DNA of 64,000 nt, from assembly GCA_022496805.1 (NCBI GenBank), contig CM040088.1, forward strand, positions 12,059,001-12,123,000, in the 5' to 3' direction. The position numbers and the translations under genes were made by a program. Positions 33,059-46,424 of the stretch are shown piece after piece. Source of the stretch: Pohlia nutans. Lineage: Eukaryota; Streptophyta; Bryopsida; Bryales; Mniaceae. The notes below the pieces were generated by a model. The model searched no databases and was not told the origin of the DNA. It was given only the letters and a program-made list of their open reading frames with translations. Each line of letters opens with the position of its first letter. Positions within the stretch are counted from its first letter, which is position 1.

Positions 33059-33866
33059 TTCACAAAAAAATTACACCTCCTTTTATTAATTCATAAAAAT
33101 TTCCTTTTTTTCCAACCGGAACTAATATCCTTCCAAATATTGCTGTGAGGGAAACTAACGTATTGACCAATTGAAATTTCACCCAATTCAATGGAATTCT
33201 TTTCACTCTACTCCGACTCCACTAGTAAAAAACGATGACATTGCTGAAGGAGATGCCCAGGCAAGTAGTGCCCAATTCCACGCATGCACAGAGATTTTTC
33301 CTGGACATGTCCGTTGGGAGCGCCACCTTTTCTACTAGTGCTCCCTATTATTACGTACTCCCTAACTCTATCTAGTTATTTAAGTTCAACACTTCTTTTT
33401 CTTGATTCATAAAATTCCCAATGTTTTTTTCTTTTTTTTTCCAACCCTGAACTAAGAACCCTCCAAAGATTGAGGAAACCTATTGACCAGTTGGAATTTC
33501 AACCAATCAGTCAATGGAATTTTTTCACCCTACTGCGGCTCCCTATTATCACGTACTCCCTTACTCCCTATTATCACTTACCCCGTACGCCCTATTATCA
33601 CGCTCTCCGTATTATCTCGTCCTCCGTATTATCACCGATGCGCGGAGATGGGCATAGCGCGCGCGAGTGGGCATGGGCGGGGGGCCCGTCACGGCGAAGC
33701 CGTTGTGAAGAAGCCTCTCTCTCTCTGTGCTGCGTTCCTCCAACGCCGGAAGAATCATTCTGCATTGCACGAGAGATGATCGCAATTCCTCCCTCCCTCC
33801 CCTTGACCGATTTCATGGCCCCCCACCTCGTCTCCTCTGCTTTTCTGTAACAAAAGAAATTCTCAC
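33059..33866. promoter_or_regulatory. Upstream region of the FHA gene with duplicated segment and TATTATCAC repeats
   Basis: Two diverged copies of a roughly 130-bp segment (33087-33225 and 33408-33545) share TTCATAAAA, CTTTTTTTCCAACC, GAACTAA, CTCCAAA, TATTGACCA and CAATGGAATT. Between 33537 and 33640 there are six spaced copies of (C)TATTATCNCG/T in units of about 17 bp. GC content then rises toward the start codon. Likely promoter and 5' leader. Confidence 0.5.
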
Positions 33867-36800
33867 ATGACCGGTCTCGTTCCTATCGCGCCATCGATGG
33901 TCGCGTCCAACGATGCCCCCGCTGTGGCCGATTCCGTCATGGCCAGGGCCGCCACGCTCGCGGCCCAGCCTATCCCTCTCGCGCGCCCCGCCCCCGCCCT
34001 CTGGGCCATGCTCACCGCCGTCTCCCCGAGCGCCCGCGAACGCACCCAGGTACACAATCAAATACTCACAGTAAGTACGTACCCCCACCTCCTCTTCGTC
34101 TTCATTCTCATGCCGCTCACTTGTTTTTTTTTTTGTTTTCACCAGGGATTGCACATCCTGTTGCAAAATTCCGAACATGTTTTCGGTCGTACTGTCAAGG
34201 AGGCCACCTGCCAGTTCAATTCGCCCAACGTCAGTGGCCGGCATTGCACAATCTCCCGCCGCTACCTCGCCCCCGACGGAAAAATTATGCCGGTTAACCA
34301 TGTTCCCAATCCGGTTACCGATCGCCTCGTCGCTTGTATCCGAGACTCCAGGTGTGTGTTAATCACAAGACTCAGAAGACCTCATTCTTTTTTTAGCAGG
34401 TTATAAAAAAATATGAAAAGAAAATGTCAAACACATGCAGGATTTAGCAATATGATCAATCGTGAATTCTTGGTTCTTTAGGGGTGGAGTATTGATTTTT
34501 ATTATGTGAACATCTTGTAATGTAAGGACGTTGTTATTGTTGCCGTAAATAACAAGAATGAGAATACCTCATTCCTTTTTTGAGGTCTCTGTTTTCTTTT
34601 TTTTTCCTGACTAATATATGCAAATTTCTTCAGGATTTAGCTATATGTTTAACCGTGAATTCCTGGTCCTTTAGGAGTCGAGTATTTCTTTTTAATATTT
34701 ATGTGAATATCTTCTAATGTAATGTAAGGACGTTGTTGTTGTTGTTGTTGTTGTTAATAAAGCTCCAATGGAACTTTCGTTAATTTCCAAAGGCTTCAAC
34801 GAAACGGCGAGGAAGTGCAGCTTCGACATGGCGATGTTGTCTCCTTGGTTGCTACGCCGGAGAATGGTGAGCGCTTCTTCTTCTTCTTCATGTTGTTCGT
34901 TATGTGGAAGGCCTTTTGAGTAGGGACTTCCTTTTTGTTTTTTTGACCAACACATGCCTGATTCTGGTGCTCAATAAAATCTTATAATATGATCAATCAA
35001 TTGGTTCTTTCAAAACCCTGGAAGGACCAAGAAGAAGACCTGATGTTTTGTTTTGAGTGAGGACTTTCTTTTGTCTTATTTAAATTAAAATAAATTGACT
35101 AATGTTCTTCACTGATTCTGGTGTTATAAAAGTTGCCCACGTCTGAATCATCTTTGTTCAATTGAAGTGGTTTTTCTAAAACCTTTGAAGGACCAATTGC
35201 TTTTGTAGCAGTTATGAGTATGTCATACGGGGACTTTCTTTTGTCTGAATTAAAATATTTTTTAGGCCAACACATGCAATGTTCTTCACTGATTCTGGTG
35301 ATATGAAAGTTGGCCACATCTGAATCATCTTTTTCACAATATGATCAATTGAAGTAGTTTTTCTAAACCCTTTGAAGGACCAATTTCTTTTTTAGCAGTT
35401 TTGAGTATGTCATATGGGGACTTTCTTTTGTCGGATTTAATTTTTTTTAAGACCAACACATGCAATGTTCTTCGCTGATTCTGGTGATATGAAATTTGGC
35501 CCCATCTGAATTATAATTTTCAGAATATGATCAATCGAATAAGTCATTTGAAAACTATGATTGATCGATGATGTTTGTTCTGCAACAGCAACCGCCTTTT
35601 CATTTGTATACCGAGAGGTTTCGGATCACGTAATAGGGGCTGCTGCTGCACCTCTTGCTTCTATTCCACATGGCGAAGCCGCAGGGCCATCTAACAAGCG
35701 AAAGGGTTCACCTGGTAAACAATTTTCTCTTTGCATAACGTGTGGAATGACTCTCATTAATAATCAAGAAGAGGAAACGTTGTTGGACTTTGTTCTAGTG
35801 AGTGAGAGTCATTGGATTCTGCATTAGTAATCAAGAAGAAGAAAGTAATTGGACTTTATACTACACCAAAATGGTTATTTAGTATGGTCTTCAGTTTTTA
35901 TCAAAAGAAAGTAACTGGGCTTTATACTACACCAAAATGGTTATTTAGTATAGTCTTGAGTATTTCTTAAAAGGACATACTATTTGACATCAGTCGTGGT
36001 GGTGGCATTGTAGCATTCGTGATGCGTTGCTAGATTGTAATTTACAGGGAGACCAATTATCACACCATACCAAAGAATCATTTTGTTGTAGACTCTTCAG
36101 TAGTAAATTTCTTGATTATTACATCAAGAACAGTGAATCCGTTAGATTTTATAGTGATGAAAATTCTCTTGGTTTGCAATTATGGTGATAGTCTGCATAC
36201 CATGTGCAATATGAGTTGTTACTAGAAAAGCAAAGCAGCATGATACATTTGGTGAGTGTTTGTTTGAATTTGTTGATGACTTGTGAATCCATGATGCAGA
36301 TGATGCTGGGGAAACAGATGGGAAGCGCATCAAGGGTCTTGGTAATGGCGGGGCTGGTCCCATCATGCTCAATGATGTTCGCCAATTGCAGCGTTCAAAT
36401 GAAGTGCGCTCCATACTCTTCTTTATAACATTGCTCATAGATCTTCCCTTTTGTACCTTCATAATGTTTCTGGTCTTACTACATAATACCTATACAAACT
36501 CAAAAATGAACTTTGTAATCGGTCTATCCTGCTCTATTTGTGAAATATGGACATCCTTTGGCATGAAATACATAACGATTCTTTCTTGAAATGTCCCTTG
36601 CTTTTGAAATAGTGAATATGCCTGCGCTTATGCTGAGTTTTGCAACTTGACGCTTGAAAGGGAAGGGGTCTTTGAATATAGCTTGACATGTCTTACTTTT
36701 CACATTTATTGTCAGATTTCTTAAGGGACCCCAATTGTATTGGTAAAGAATGTTATGATATGATATGAAAATGCAGGCGAAGTACATAAGGATAACCGTA

Positions 36801-39800
36801 TGAGGGGTGCTGTTGGTGGCAGGAGCTAAGGGTCCAGGTAGAGGCGCATGTGCTGGAGGCTGAGAAGATGCGTGCCGAGTATCGGAGTGCAGAGGCTCGC
36901 CATGCTTCTGTCAGTACCAACCTCATATTTTTGATTATGAAAACTTGTTTTGATTGTAGTACCTGTTTTATGACTAGGAAGTATTGCTCTATCCGTTTAA
37001 GTGTGTATTATTTCTAATTGTTTTCGACGTGGTTTTTGGAAATTGTATGCAGTGACATTATTTATTCATTTATATTTACTTTTCATTAAATGATTTTCAG
37101 GAGTTGAAAGAAGTACGAGCAGAAGTAGCAGAGAAATTCAGTGCGCAACAAGAGGAGTTGAAACTATCCCTGGCTACCAAAGAAGCAGAAGCAGAAGCAA
37201 CTACAGCTTTACGTTTGCAACTAGAGAGCAATATTGAGCTTCTTCAACAACGACTTGCGTCTGAAGCCAAATCTCGTGTTGATGCAGAAGAGGTCATAGA
37301 TGGGTATGGATCTATTCGTCTTTGTGAAGTGACTTTTTACAAGCTTGACTTTTTACAAGTAAGATTTTATTAGCTCCATGATGTCTCAGGCTCCTTGCTC
37401 ATTCGGGGAAGCACAGACTATGGAGCCCGTAAAGTTTAACTCGAGTCGAGTTGAAACGTCAAGGATAAATGTTTGACGCATTGATACAGCCATTATGAAC
37501 ATTTTTGTCCTTGGACGGTGACGTAGTTCAGCTCGAGTCGAGTTGAATCAGACTAACGAGATCTTTCCTGTGTTCTTTAAGGTTTAGGGTTCATACGCAA
37601 CTACTATAGTTAGTACAGTTGCTATATAGTCTGTACTGCGTAGACTTTTGGTACCTACAAGTAATTGCACTTCGTGAGGTTTTTATACTTAATGCCACCA
37701 TTGTGGTTCCAGTTTGAAATTGAGAGTTGGAGAGCTTGAAAAGTTACTAGAAGAAGAACGCTCAAAGATAAGCAAGGAAAGGGCCGAAGCAGAAACCAGC
37801 CTTAGGGCAGCTTTGGACCGGATTCGTGTGGAAGCAGCAGAAGAGCTGAAGCGCCATGAGGAAACAGCTCTTCGCCAGCAAGAGCAGCAGAATGACATTA
37901 TCCTGGCACTTCAGGTTTAACTTTCTATCACGTTTTTCTAGTTTGTTACCATTTTTCACACTAAAAGTGCTTGTTGTGTCATTCATGGGTTATGAGCTTA
38001 ATGGCTTCTTGGAGGTTCTTCCTATGCAATGATGCCTGGTTTGGCCATCCTGTAGAAGACCAATTTATTTGGCTATTTTCTCAGAGCAATTGAGCTTGAC
38101 TTGTGCAGGAAGGAGAAAAGGAGTACCGTGCAGCTGCTGAAATTTCACGGAAAAAGCTGGTATGCTTTCTTAGTGTATTTACAGGCTTTCGTAGCTGCAG
38201 AGATCTCTCATTTTTACTCATGCTGTTGATAATCAAGCGAAGAGTTATTTGTTTTTCTCCGTCCAAGAATGTCTTTCTGAGCACTGAGAAGCTTCTCTAG
38301 TCTTGAACAAACATCATTGGTTTCTTGGTGGCTTCTTCTCCGTCATGTGTAGTTGAACGAGGGTGTAATATAGCTGCTTGAAAATGCATATTTACATAGA
38401 ACCGATATGCAGTGATTTCTTTGTTGAACCTTTGTCACTTTTATCTGCGTTGACAAATTCTATTTTAGTATGTTCATCCAGCAGCCTAGTGATGAGATTG
38501 GCCTCAGGCTATTTTGTAAAAAAACAAAAAGCTTTCTCAAGGTGTCATGAGATTAATGTAGTGCCCCTACTTCCTCTTGCATTCAGGATTCGGAAAGGGC
38601 GGCCGTTGTTGCTGCAGAAGAGCGAGCTCGTCGGTTGGAATCCCAACTTCAGGAGGAAAAAGTCCTGAGTCTATCAGCACAAAATGTAAGATCACCTGTG
38701 GATTTTCTGTCTGGTCTTCGTTGTTTCAACCTGGTGTATCTAAAAACTTTAATAGGTCATGAAATCTGAGTTTATTTTGGTCTGTGCCTCAGAGAGCAGA
38801 TGATATTGAAGTCAAACTTCGGCAGACATGCAGGGAGCTGGAAGATGAGAAGGTATGTTATTTTGCTGGTTTATTGTGTACAGGCCTTGAAAGCATAACC
38901 CTGATCTTTCATTGGGCGGATGATGTCGACCTAAAAGCTGAACTTATGTCATAGACTCTGAAGTTGGCAGAGTCTCTCAGCCTCTATTGATGTCGTTGTT
39001 TTGGTTGTGTACTACTTTGTGATTTATTACCTATTCTGCATTCAATCCAACTGTGTTGAGTTGGCAAACAGATAGCAAGAGAAGGCGCCCATGTATCGAT
39101 TGCGCGACTGGAAATGGAGATAGAAGCAGCATCTAGAGACCTGAAGTTAGAGAAGCAGCGTTTGCAAGGTGCACGAGAACGCATCGTGCTTCGGTAAGTG
39201 CCAAACCATGAAGCCCTGAATATCACTGTCGTTTTATAGTTGTCCCTCTCTATTATGACATGTTTGGGAAGCCCTAACTTCAAGGTGGCAGGCATCAATT
39301 AGTCACAGAAATGACTTGTCACATGTGTATTGCTTGAAACAATCATATCGTCATATTATAGAGTGTCATATTATGGAGGGTAGACTGATGCTTTCGCAGC
39401 AGTCAGCAATATACCATAATATTCCGTCCCCTCCATGGCTACGAATATCCCAGGGAGGTCCTTAAAATATTCTTCATTTTGCCATAGTTGACCGGCTGAT
39501 CAAGTTGAGAGAACAAAAAATGGTGTGATGAGAAGAAAGAAGTCCCCAGTTTGGCACATGTCACAAGAGTTGGGGAGTGAGTGCAGCACAAACCAAGCTA
39601 TGTGTACCCTGATCTCACTGACAGTGAGCACTGCTAGTAATTTTTGCTGCAGGGGAAGGGTTTAGGATTTAGGGTTTAGGGTTTAAGGTACCTTCGCCTA
39701 CATGTTATGATGTTTTGGTTTCCTAAAACGCCTGATTTGTTTCTCTAGCAGAGAATCTCAACTTCGAGCGTTTCATTCCACGACCGCAGAAATAGCTGAT

Positions 39801-42313
39801 CTGCAGCAGAGGCAGCAGGACCAGCTATTGACGATGATTCGGACTCTTGAAGACGGTGACAGTGATAATGATCACGACAACACCAATGTGCGCAGTACCA
39901 GTCCAGCTCCCCTGCATTACTCTGAGCATCAAGGGAGCAAGCGAATCCAGGAAACAAGAGGGACGTCTCAAAGTACCTCTGGGAGTCGACCCATGCAAGT
40001 TGAAAACTTGGGGACCAAGCGCATTGTGGTTCAGGATGACGAAAAAAGCAAAGAGACTGCCATTGATGATGACACAGAGGGCGATACACAACAAGATGGT
40101 TGTTCAAATGCGTCCCAGAATGATTTTGGTTTGTTTTATACTGATCTTAATGTCACTTTCTTTCATATCACTCAGTTTTCTAATTTAGAGCAATTTCGCA
40201 CTTGCAAATGTTTTGTCAAACATAGCTTTCATTATTTTTGACTCTGCCACTCATTCCTCAGATGTCAATATCCCTCCTACACAAGCTGTTACTCAAATGG
40301 ATGTATGCGGCAGTCTGAAGATTGCCTCCACGTATGACGAAGCTGGCTATCTGCAGCGCGTGCATGGGAAATCTGCATTTGTGCAATTTACAAGTGGTGA
40401 CATCATCGGGGGCACGCAGCTCGAAAACGGAGATGTTGGCTTTACCCAGATTGCCAATGTTGACGCGGGCTGTACTCAACTGCTGACTCATGAAGCTAAC
40501 TTGGAAGGTGTGTAATGACATCTCATGAAATGCAGGTTTAGTTTGTGAAGAGGTTTTTGTGTTGATGATTTTGGGGATGCTAAAACATTCTATTCGTAGA
40601 CATGGCTTGCTGAACTTTCAATGATGATCACATTCCCATGATATGGCTCTAATAGGACCGCTGATATGATATTTGGTGGCGAGTGGTCAATTGTGCATTA
40701 CATTGTACAAATGTCCTAATTTAGGTGCATTATGACTCGTGAAATTTTAGGAGGGCCTGACGTTTTAGACTGGCAGATCTAGGCTGACATTGACTTTTCT
40801 TTTTGTTGTAAAATGTAGAAACTAAGAATCACCATCCCAGTAGTTGATCTGCTGCCAGTCTAAATTTCAGCCCTTCGTGAATCTCTGTGGTTTATTATTG
40901 CTCCCAGTATTAATGGTGCACATGTGCCAATAGTAGGATTAATGATGCACTCTGAGACTTGTAACTCAGACCTCATTACTCTCATTGTATGAGTGTATTT
41001 TAAAGTTTGAAAAGTGGATTTCTGCTTGTCAGGTGCTTCTCCACGAGCCAGGTGTGCAGTGGGAAGTGCCAATCAGAGCCGTGGCACTGGTCAGGATGGC
41101 ATCCCAACAGCTCACAGAGATGAAGTTGAACCAATGGAAGAAGAAACCAATGCACATCCAGACAATAGGGGAGTAGGCACCGGGTACTTGCTTGATAATA
41201 CAGCACAATGGGACGATGGTGAGATTTTTCTCGAGAACCCCTTATATCTATCCTTGACTTCTTTATATCTGTCTTTTCTACCGTCAGTGTATTCTTTTGC
41301 GTTTGTCTGATGAGGGAGCAGAATACGCAAGAGAATATAAGAGAATACAGACAGTAATTCAATGTGTATTCTCTTTATTACCGTCTGTGTACTCAATGGT
41401 ATTATTCAATGTACTACATTTGAGTGTTACATTTGAGTGTTACACAGACGGTATTACTCAGTATGTCAACATATGTACTACATTTGAGTGTACATTACAA
41501 TATGTGTACCTTGAATAATACATACCAGTACTGAGTCTGTGCAGTATGTGTACATTACAGTATGGTATTGTGTATTAAGGTCTATGTACTCAATGTGTAC
41601 TCTCTTGTACCGTCTTGTATACTGAATGGAGATCAGTATAAATGTCATCCTTCAATTTTCTTAGTTTAGTGGGTGAATTTTCAGTTGAGAGGTACAGGGG
41701 ATTATGTGATTCTGATTCCAGGCAATTGATCTCCACAGAAGATCGAGGTACATTACAAGCTGGGGCAATGTTTAGGCAGAGCATGACAGGCAGCAGAAGG
41801 CAAAATATAGATTCACTATGTACAGCAGACTTACTTGCTTCTGAGGTAGCAGGCAGCTGGGCAATGGCAACACCGGCCTCAGCGCACGGAGAGAATGACT
41901 CTTCCAGTGCGGAACGCGTTGAGCCACCGATGCGCAGGATCAGTGATGAGGGAGCAGAATATGTGGTGAGTCAAGTGGCCACCAATGTTGTCAATGCTGC
42001 AGCAGCTTGCAATGAAGGGATGCAACCGCCGACTACGGAAGCGGACGCAACCGGTGATGTAGATATTGATATGAGTCAGACCACAACACCAAAACATAAC
42101 CAGAACGAGCCGCCGAGGTTTCAAGAGCAAGGAGCTGGTAATGGCATGCTGAACCTCACTGCTCTAAGCATGGGGAATTTCGGTCGACACCATGTTGTGG
42201 TCGATTCCAGTGACACATCCAGTACAGAGGATGGTAGCAGAGAAGATGGGGAAATAGGAGCTTCAGAGCTGCGCGATTCGGAGCCGGTTTCCCCTTTGAT
42301 GTATGTCCAGTAG
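33867..42313 (+). CDS. FHA-domain protein with long coiled coil, plant-specific type
   Basis: Sixteen exons: 33867-34049, 34146-34351, 34793-34866, 35589-35714, 36300-36403, 36823-36909, 37101-37303, 37713-37914, 38109-38159, 38587-38685, 38793-38852, 39072-39193, 39752-40128, 40262-40507, 41033-41218, 41739-42313. They sum to 2901 bases in one frame (966 aa) with every junction GT-AG. Residues 45-175 form the FHA domain: FGR, SGRHCTISRR, NGEEVQLRHGDVVSLV and AFSFVYREV are the phosphothreonine-binding fold landmarks. QLQRSNE then opens a coiled coil (about 225-510) rich in Glu, Arg and Ala. The C-terminal half is acidic and low-complexity, with ASEVAGSWA (about 810) and DSSDTSSTEDGSREDGEIG near the end. 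It resembles the uncharacterised Arabidopsis FHA/coiled-coil proteins (At2g45460 type, recalled). Role: likely nuclear phospho-dependent scaffold, by inference. Confidence 0.87.
34930..35560. repeat. Head-to-tail degenerate family A MITE copies in FHA intron 3
   Basis: Three to four partial family A units in the same orientation repeat the order AAGGACCAA, GAGTATGTCATANGGGGAC, TTTCTTTTGTC, CCAACACATGCAATGTTCTTC, TGATTCTGGTGATATGAAA, CATCTGAAT, AATATGATCAAT at a spacing of about 180 bp. Right-end remnants also occur at 34435-34485 and 34600-34680. Copies share changes (TCTGGTG, CTTTGAAGGACC) absent from copies elsewhere. Confidence 0.65.
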
Positions 42314-43466
42314 GTACTGTACAGCACAACTTCAATTCAATGTCCTGAACTCTGATTACTTTCTTATCTTTCAGTTGTCTGATTCTTTTGCGAAATGGCA
42401 CTGTTCCTTCAGTGAATTCAGTTTTAGTACAGAAGAAGTGATTTTTTTTAGTACACATTCTAGCCTCAATAATATGACACTTGTATGAATGCCTTGGAAT
42501 GCCCTTTCCTTGTTCATATTTTCAGAATGCAACTGTGTAAGGTAGAAGTACCCATAACCGATAAAATAAGGCTTTTAGCATGAAAGCATAAGAATGATGT
42601 TTACGGATTACCCCTTTTAATTTTCCTAAATAACGCAATATCAGTTTAGATTCAGGTCTTCCCTAGAATGGGATGGATTTAGAATATTGGAAGATGAATC
42701 GATTGCAAAAAAAATTAGACAAATCTGTATGGCCTCCAAATACATGTAAATATGGCTTGTTGCATAAAACAAATGTATACAAGGGGAAAGAATGGATTGC
42801 TACCATATGAGAATCTTGCAAAATTACACCATTCCTCAAGAGCGTTTGTAAAGAAGTAACAGATTTTATGCTTGCAATGGTCCTCTCATGTACACCTCAT
42901 GTACATCTGAGTCATGCTAATATTCATTTTTGAGGCTAACATCTACTTGTGTTCAAAGGGTTGGTACGTTTAGGGGATAAATGTATATGTCATTTAAAGA
43001 GGTTTGATAGGGAAGGGATAGAATTACTGAGGACTTTGGACTAGTTGTGCAGGAGCATCGTACGCACTATTGCGAAAGCATTAGCCCTCAAAAATGTTCC
43101 CCTTGCTCCGGCTGAAATACATTAGCCCCAGCTAAAGTTTGGACTCTATTAGCCCATTAGCCCCTATTAGCCCATTAGCCCCTCAGTGGATGCACTCTAC
43201 ATTATGTTTGAGAATCACGTGCGTTCATAGCCCCCTCTAAAAACCCGAGAAATTCTATATGTCTACAAGCCTTTGTATACAAATCTATTCCGTCCTAAAT
43301 ATATAAGTATACATCAATATTTTTAGCTCTAAATATGTTTATTGTATGTATACGTCATATGGCAGTGTTCAAAGTAATACCCCTTCTGTGCACTAACGTA
43401 TACTTGTACGTGTTTAGTACGGTGCACCACCCCGGGGCTAACGCCGCAAAATCTACTCTCCAACAT
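42314..43466. other. 3' flank of the FHA gene
   Basis: Presumed 3' untranslated region, then AT-rich spacer. A cluster of ATTAGCCC words lies at 43079-43185. No gene recognised. Confidence 0.4.
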
Positions 43467-43870
43467 TTGTCATTGTTCTTGGTATTGCCGAAGCTTCATT
43501 TCTCGTCTTTCATGGTCAAGATGGCACGTGTGTTGAATAACAACAGCTCTTTTCAGAATCTTATTATCGTACATCAATTTATCATTTTGCGCCCTCAGGA
43601 CCACATTCTCCTTTTGTATGTTGTCCATGACAGTTTCAGAGCGGGATATAACCATGTTTTCAAATACGTCCAGTATCTGCAAAGCTCCGCCCATTTACTC
43701 ACAAGTAAAGGACTCGAGCCTTCAGCATGTATACTAGACTCGCATGCATCATCTTGTTGTCCTTGTGGTGACGAAGACAAACTCATAAGATTCAAATTCT
43801 TAATGATATCGTCCATGTTGTCGTTGAAAGGATCCATCACCTCTGCTTCTTTTTCCATGTTACAAAAGGA
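43467..43870 (-). pseudogene. CUE/coiled-coil protein gene fragment
   Basis: On the minus strand one frame gives MEKEAEVMDPFNDNMDDIIKNLNL..SSPLLVSKWAEL. After a frame change it continues with LQILDVFENMVISR, QKENVVLRAQNDKL, NKILKRAVVIQH and EMKLRQYQEQ before a stop. The series LE-FE, ENxxLKxxNxxL, ILKRAVxIQH, QYQEQ is the C-terminal coiled coil of plant CUE-domain (ubiquitin-binding) proteins, recalled from the family. The N-terminal CUE domain is not seen and the protein ends where relatives continue (LRTLE..NYAL). No intron breaks the preserved part, so it may be a retrocopy remnant. Confidence 0.5.
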
Positions 43871-44944
43871 GTGAATGTGACAAACTACGTGGGTGAACAA
43901 ATTTATGTGTTTTATAGCTTCTCATATTTCTCAAGGTTTTATTATGATAATCCAAGGACATCATTAACATAATATATTTGTTTCGTGAGTTTTACCTTGA
44001 AGGTCAATTATATATACTTGAATTGTAATTTTACTTTGAAAGAATGAAGTGTAAAAGAAAACAATATGAACATTTTAAAGTAGAAAATGATTTCATGGTA
44101 AAGAAAAATAATATGTACAAGCATGTTAAAAGTAAAAGATTTCTCATGTTAAAGTAAAAGAATAAATATGAGTACCAAGTCAGTGCATCACTACGATTAT
44201 TATTAGTTACTGTACCCGGTCGTCAGTATCGGAAAAAAATAATTATAAAAAGAGAAGCCCAAAATTTTAGGAACTTGCTTTTAAAAAAATAACAAATAAA
44301 AAAATTAAATGGTGAAAAAGAGAATCTTAGAGAATATTTGTGACATGATTTTGACAAAATTGAAGTTAATTTTGCATGGCTTGTGGACTGTGACAGCTGG
44401 ATACTGTAATAACATACCATGCCAGCTTGAACGAACTACACTAAATTTACATAGTAGGTGATGGTCAAGACCCTATGAAGCATGGCAGTCTATAGAGAGA
44501 TCAACGACCTTTTAAGGAGATTTTGCACTCTTGCAAATTCTCATGCTAGAAGTTGTAGGTTTATTGTATAAAAAATCATCTTCAATTGGTGTACATCTTC
44601 TTAATCAATATCTACATGAGTTGAAGAAAGAATTGTAGACCATGCATCTTTGTTGAAGAAACAATTGTAAAACATCTCGCTTTACCAAAGAAACAATTGT
44701 AAAATGCTTTCTTCAACACTTTGGTTGGTTGGATGGGATACATAATCAATGATGTTTAGGGGATCAAAAATTTAAATAACCTTTAGAGAACAAAAATAGG
44801 ATGTCTTTTATTCATTTGAAATAAAATTTATAAATTTTTAGAACCAATTTGAGAATATCCCTAAAATATACCATTAATATACCATGAATATATCCTAAGT
44901 ATAATATAAATAGTATAGTATTCCAATTATTTTATAGCCCCCCA
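43871..44944. other. Intergenic, AT-rich
   Basis: No gene or clear element seen. Repeated AAGAAACAATTGTAAAAnATC-type words at 44625-44705. Confidence 0.35.
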
Positions 44945-44948
44945 TTAA

Positions 44949-45518
44949 CGTCTGACTGCCTAATTGACCATATTTGGTCGTTCCAAAATTTCAGAGTTTA
45001 AAAGAAGTTCAGCCTTCTCTAAATGTTCATAACTTTTGCAAAAATAACAATTTTTGAGCGTAATTTTTTCCCTTGTAGATATTGAAACTGATCAATCTTT
45101 CCACAAAGAGAATTCGAAAAAAAAAATTGATTGATTTTCCTCTAAAGCCCTCAAAGTGACAACATCTCAAATTATCACAATTTGAAAATCTGCCTAGAAT
45201 GGAATCTTTAGGTTTTTAATCAAATAATATTAGCTCTAACTTGAACAAGCTAATCACTATATAAAACTAATTTTTTTGACCTATCATACTTCATTCCAAG
45301 TAAAAATGACTAAATATGTATTTTCAATGAATTTTCAAAGATAATTCTTATAAATTAATCAGTAAAAAATTCATAGCATTTTATCAAAACTTAACCGCAT
45401 GGATGTTGTCTTATTTTTGTGCTCTACATATACTTAAATATTGTAGCTCATAAAAGTTGAGTAAGATGGACATTATAACACATCTAGCACCTTAAGAAAA
45501 CCCTTGGGCACTTAGGGA
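44949..45518. mobile_element. TTAA-flanked element, degenerate ends (about 570 bp)
   Basis: TTAA at 44945-44948 and 45519-45522. The left end reads CGTCTGACTGCCTAATTGACC; the right end GGGCACTTAGGGA. The motif GACCATATTTGGTCGTTCC near the left end resembles the family C start. Confidence 0.5.
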
Positions 45519-45799
45519 TTAAATACCTTGTGTATGTTCATGTATCCCAAAATTCACACTAAGTAACTTCCCCAAGCCTAAGTGCCTAATCAACCATACC
45601 CGCAACTATATCATACTTGATTTTTTTGTCAAAGGTCAAAAAAATCAAATATTTGAGCTATGTTGGAATGAGTGTTTTCATAAAATGTTTAAGTTAACTT
45701 ATGATACATCTTTTGACCGTTGGGATTAGAGAATGCACTTTATTTGAAGATTTTACACCATCAAGAAATTTGAAAAGCGAGTGTTAAAAATACAAAGGG

Positions 45800-46088
45800 T
45801 AGTGTCTCGGGATACTATTTCTCAACCAAGATACTATTCACTTTTAGAGAGATATGATGTTCTTGTAAGGAAAAAATGGTTGTAGTGTTCCAATGACATA
45901 TGTTGATTTTATAATAAACATGGCATGCCACCTCTTGTCTCTCATAATTTAGAAAGAATATAGCACTCTCAATGAAAGTGGGAATGACAAGTGACAAACT
46001 CCTATGTACAGTAGTGTTTAGGAACACTATTTCTCTCCACCTTTGAACAAATTGTGGTAAAAGACATCAATTCTCCCCGGACACTAAA
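45800..46088. mobile_element. GTGTCC-type MITE, copy 2
   Basis: Starts TAGTGTCTCGGGATACTAT and ends CCCCGGACACTAAAT. Aligns along its length with 25717-26025. Non-coding. Confidence 0.65.
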
Positions 46089-46133
46089 TACACCATTCAA
46101 TGTACTTGTAAACATAACTTTTGTCTACCTTAA

Positions 46134-46424
46134 CCCCTAAAGTGGCTCGAGGAGTATAGAACAAAAATAAGATGTATTATAACTTTGACTTCCATAACTT
46201 TGATGAAGTTTATCCCAAAAAAGAAAATGCAAAACATCATGTTTGAAATTTTTCTATATATCCAAATTTCCCAAAATAGTCATAGATATTCATTTAATGA
46301 ATTTAGAAGAAAGTAAATTTAATAATCCACCAAAATTACATTTTATATTTTTAGAACTCAAAATTTGATATTATTGAATGGAATTGTATTTTTTGTTGTA
46401 AAAATATATTCTATAAAATATATT

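Noticed and set aside
33598..34301. Minus-strand open frames opposite FHA exons 1-2
   Set aside because: Shadows of the GC-rich coding strand; the plus strand carries the FHA motifs and splice sites.
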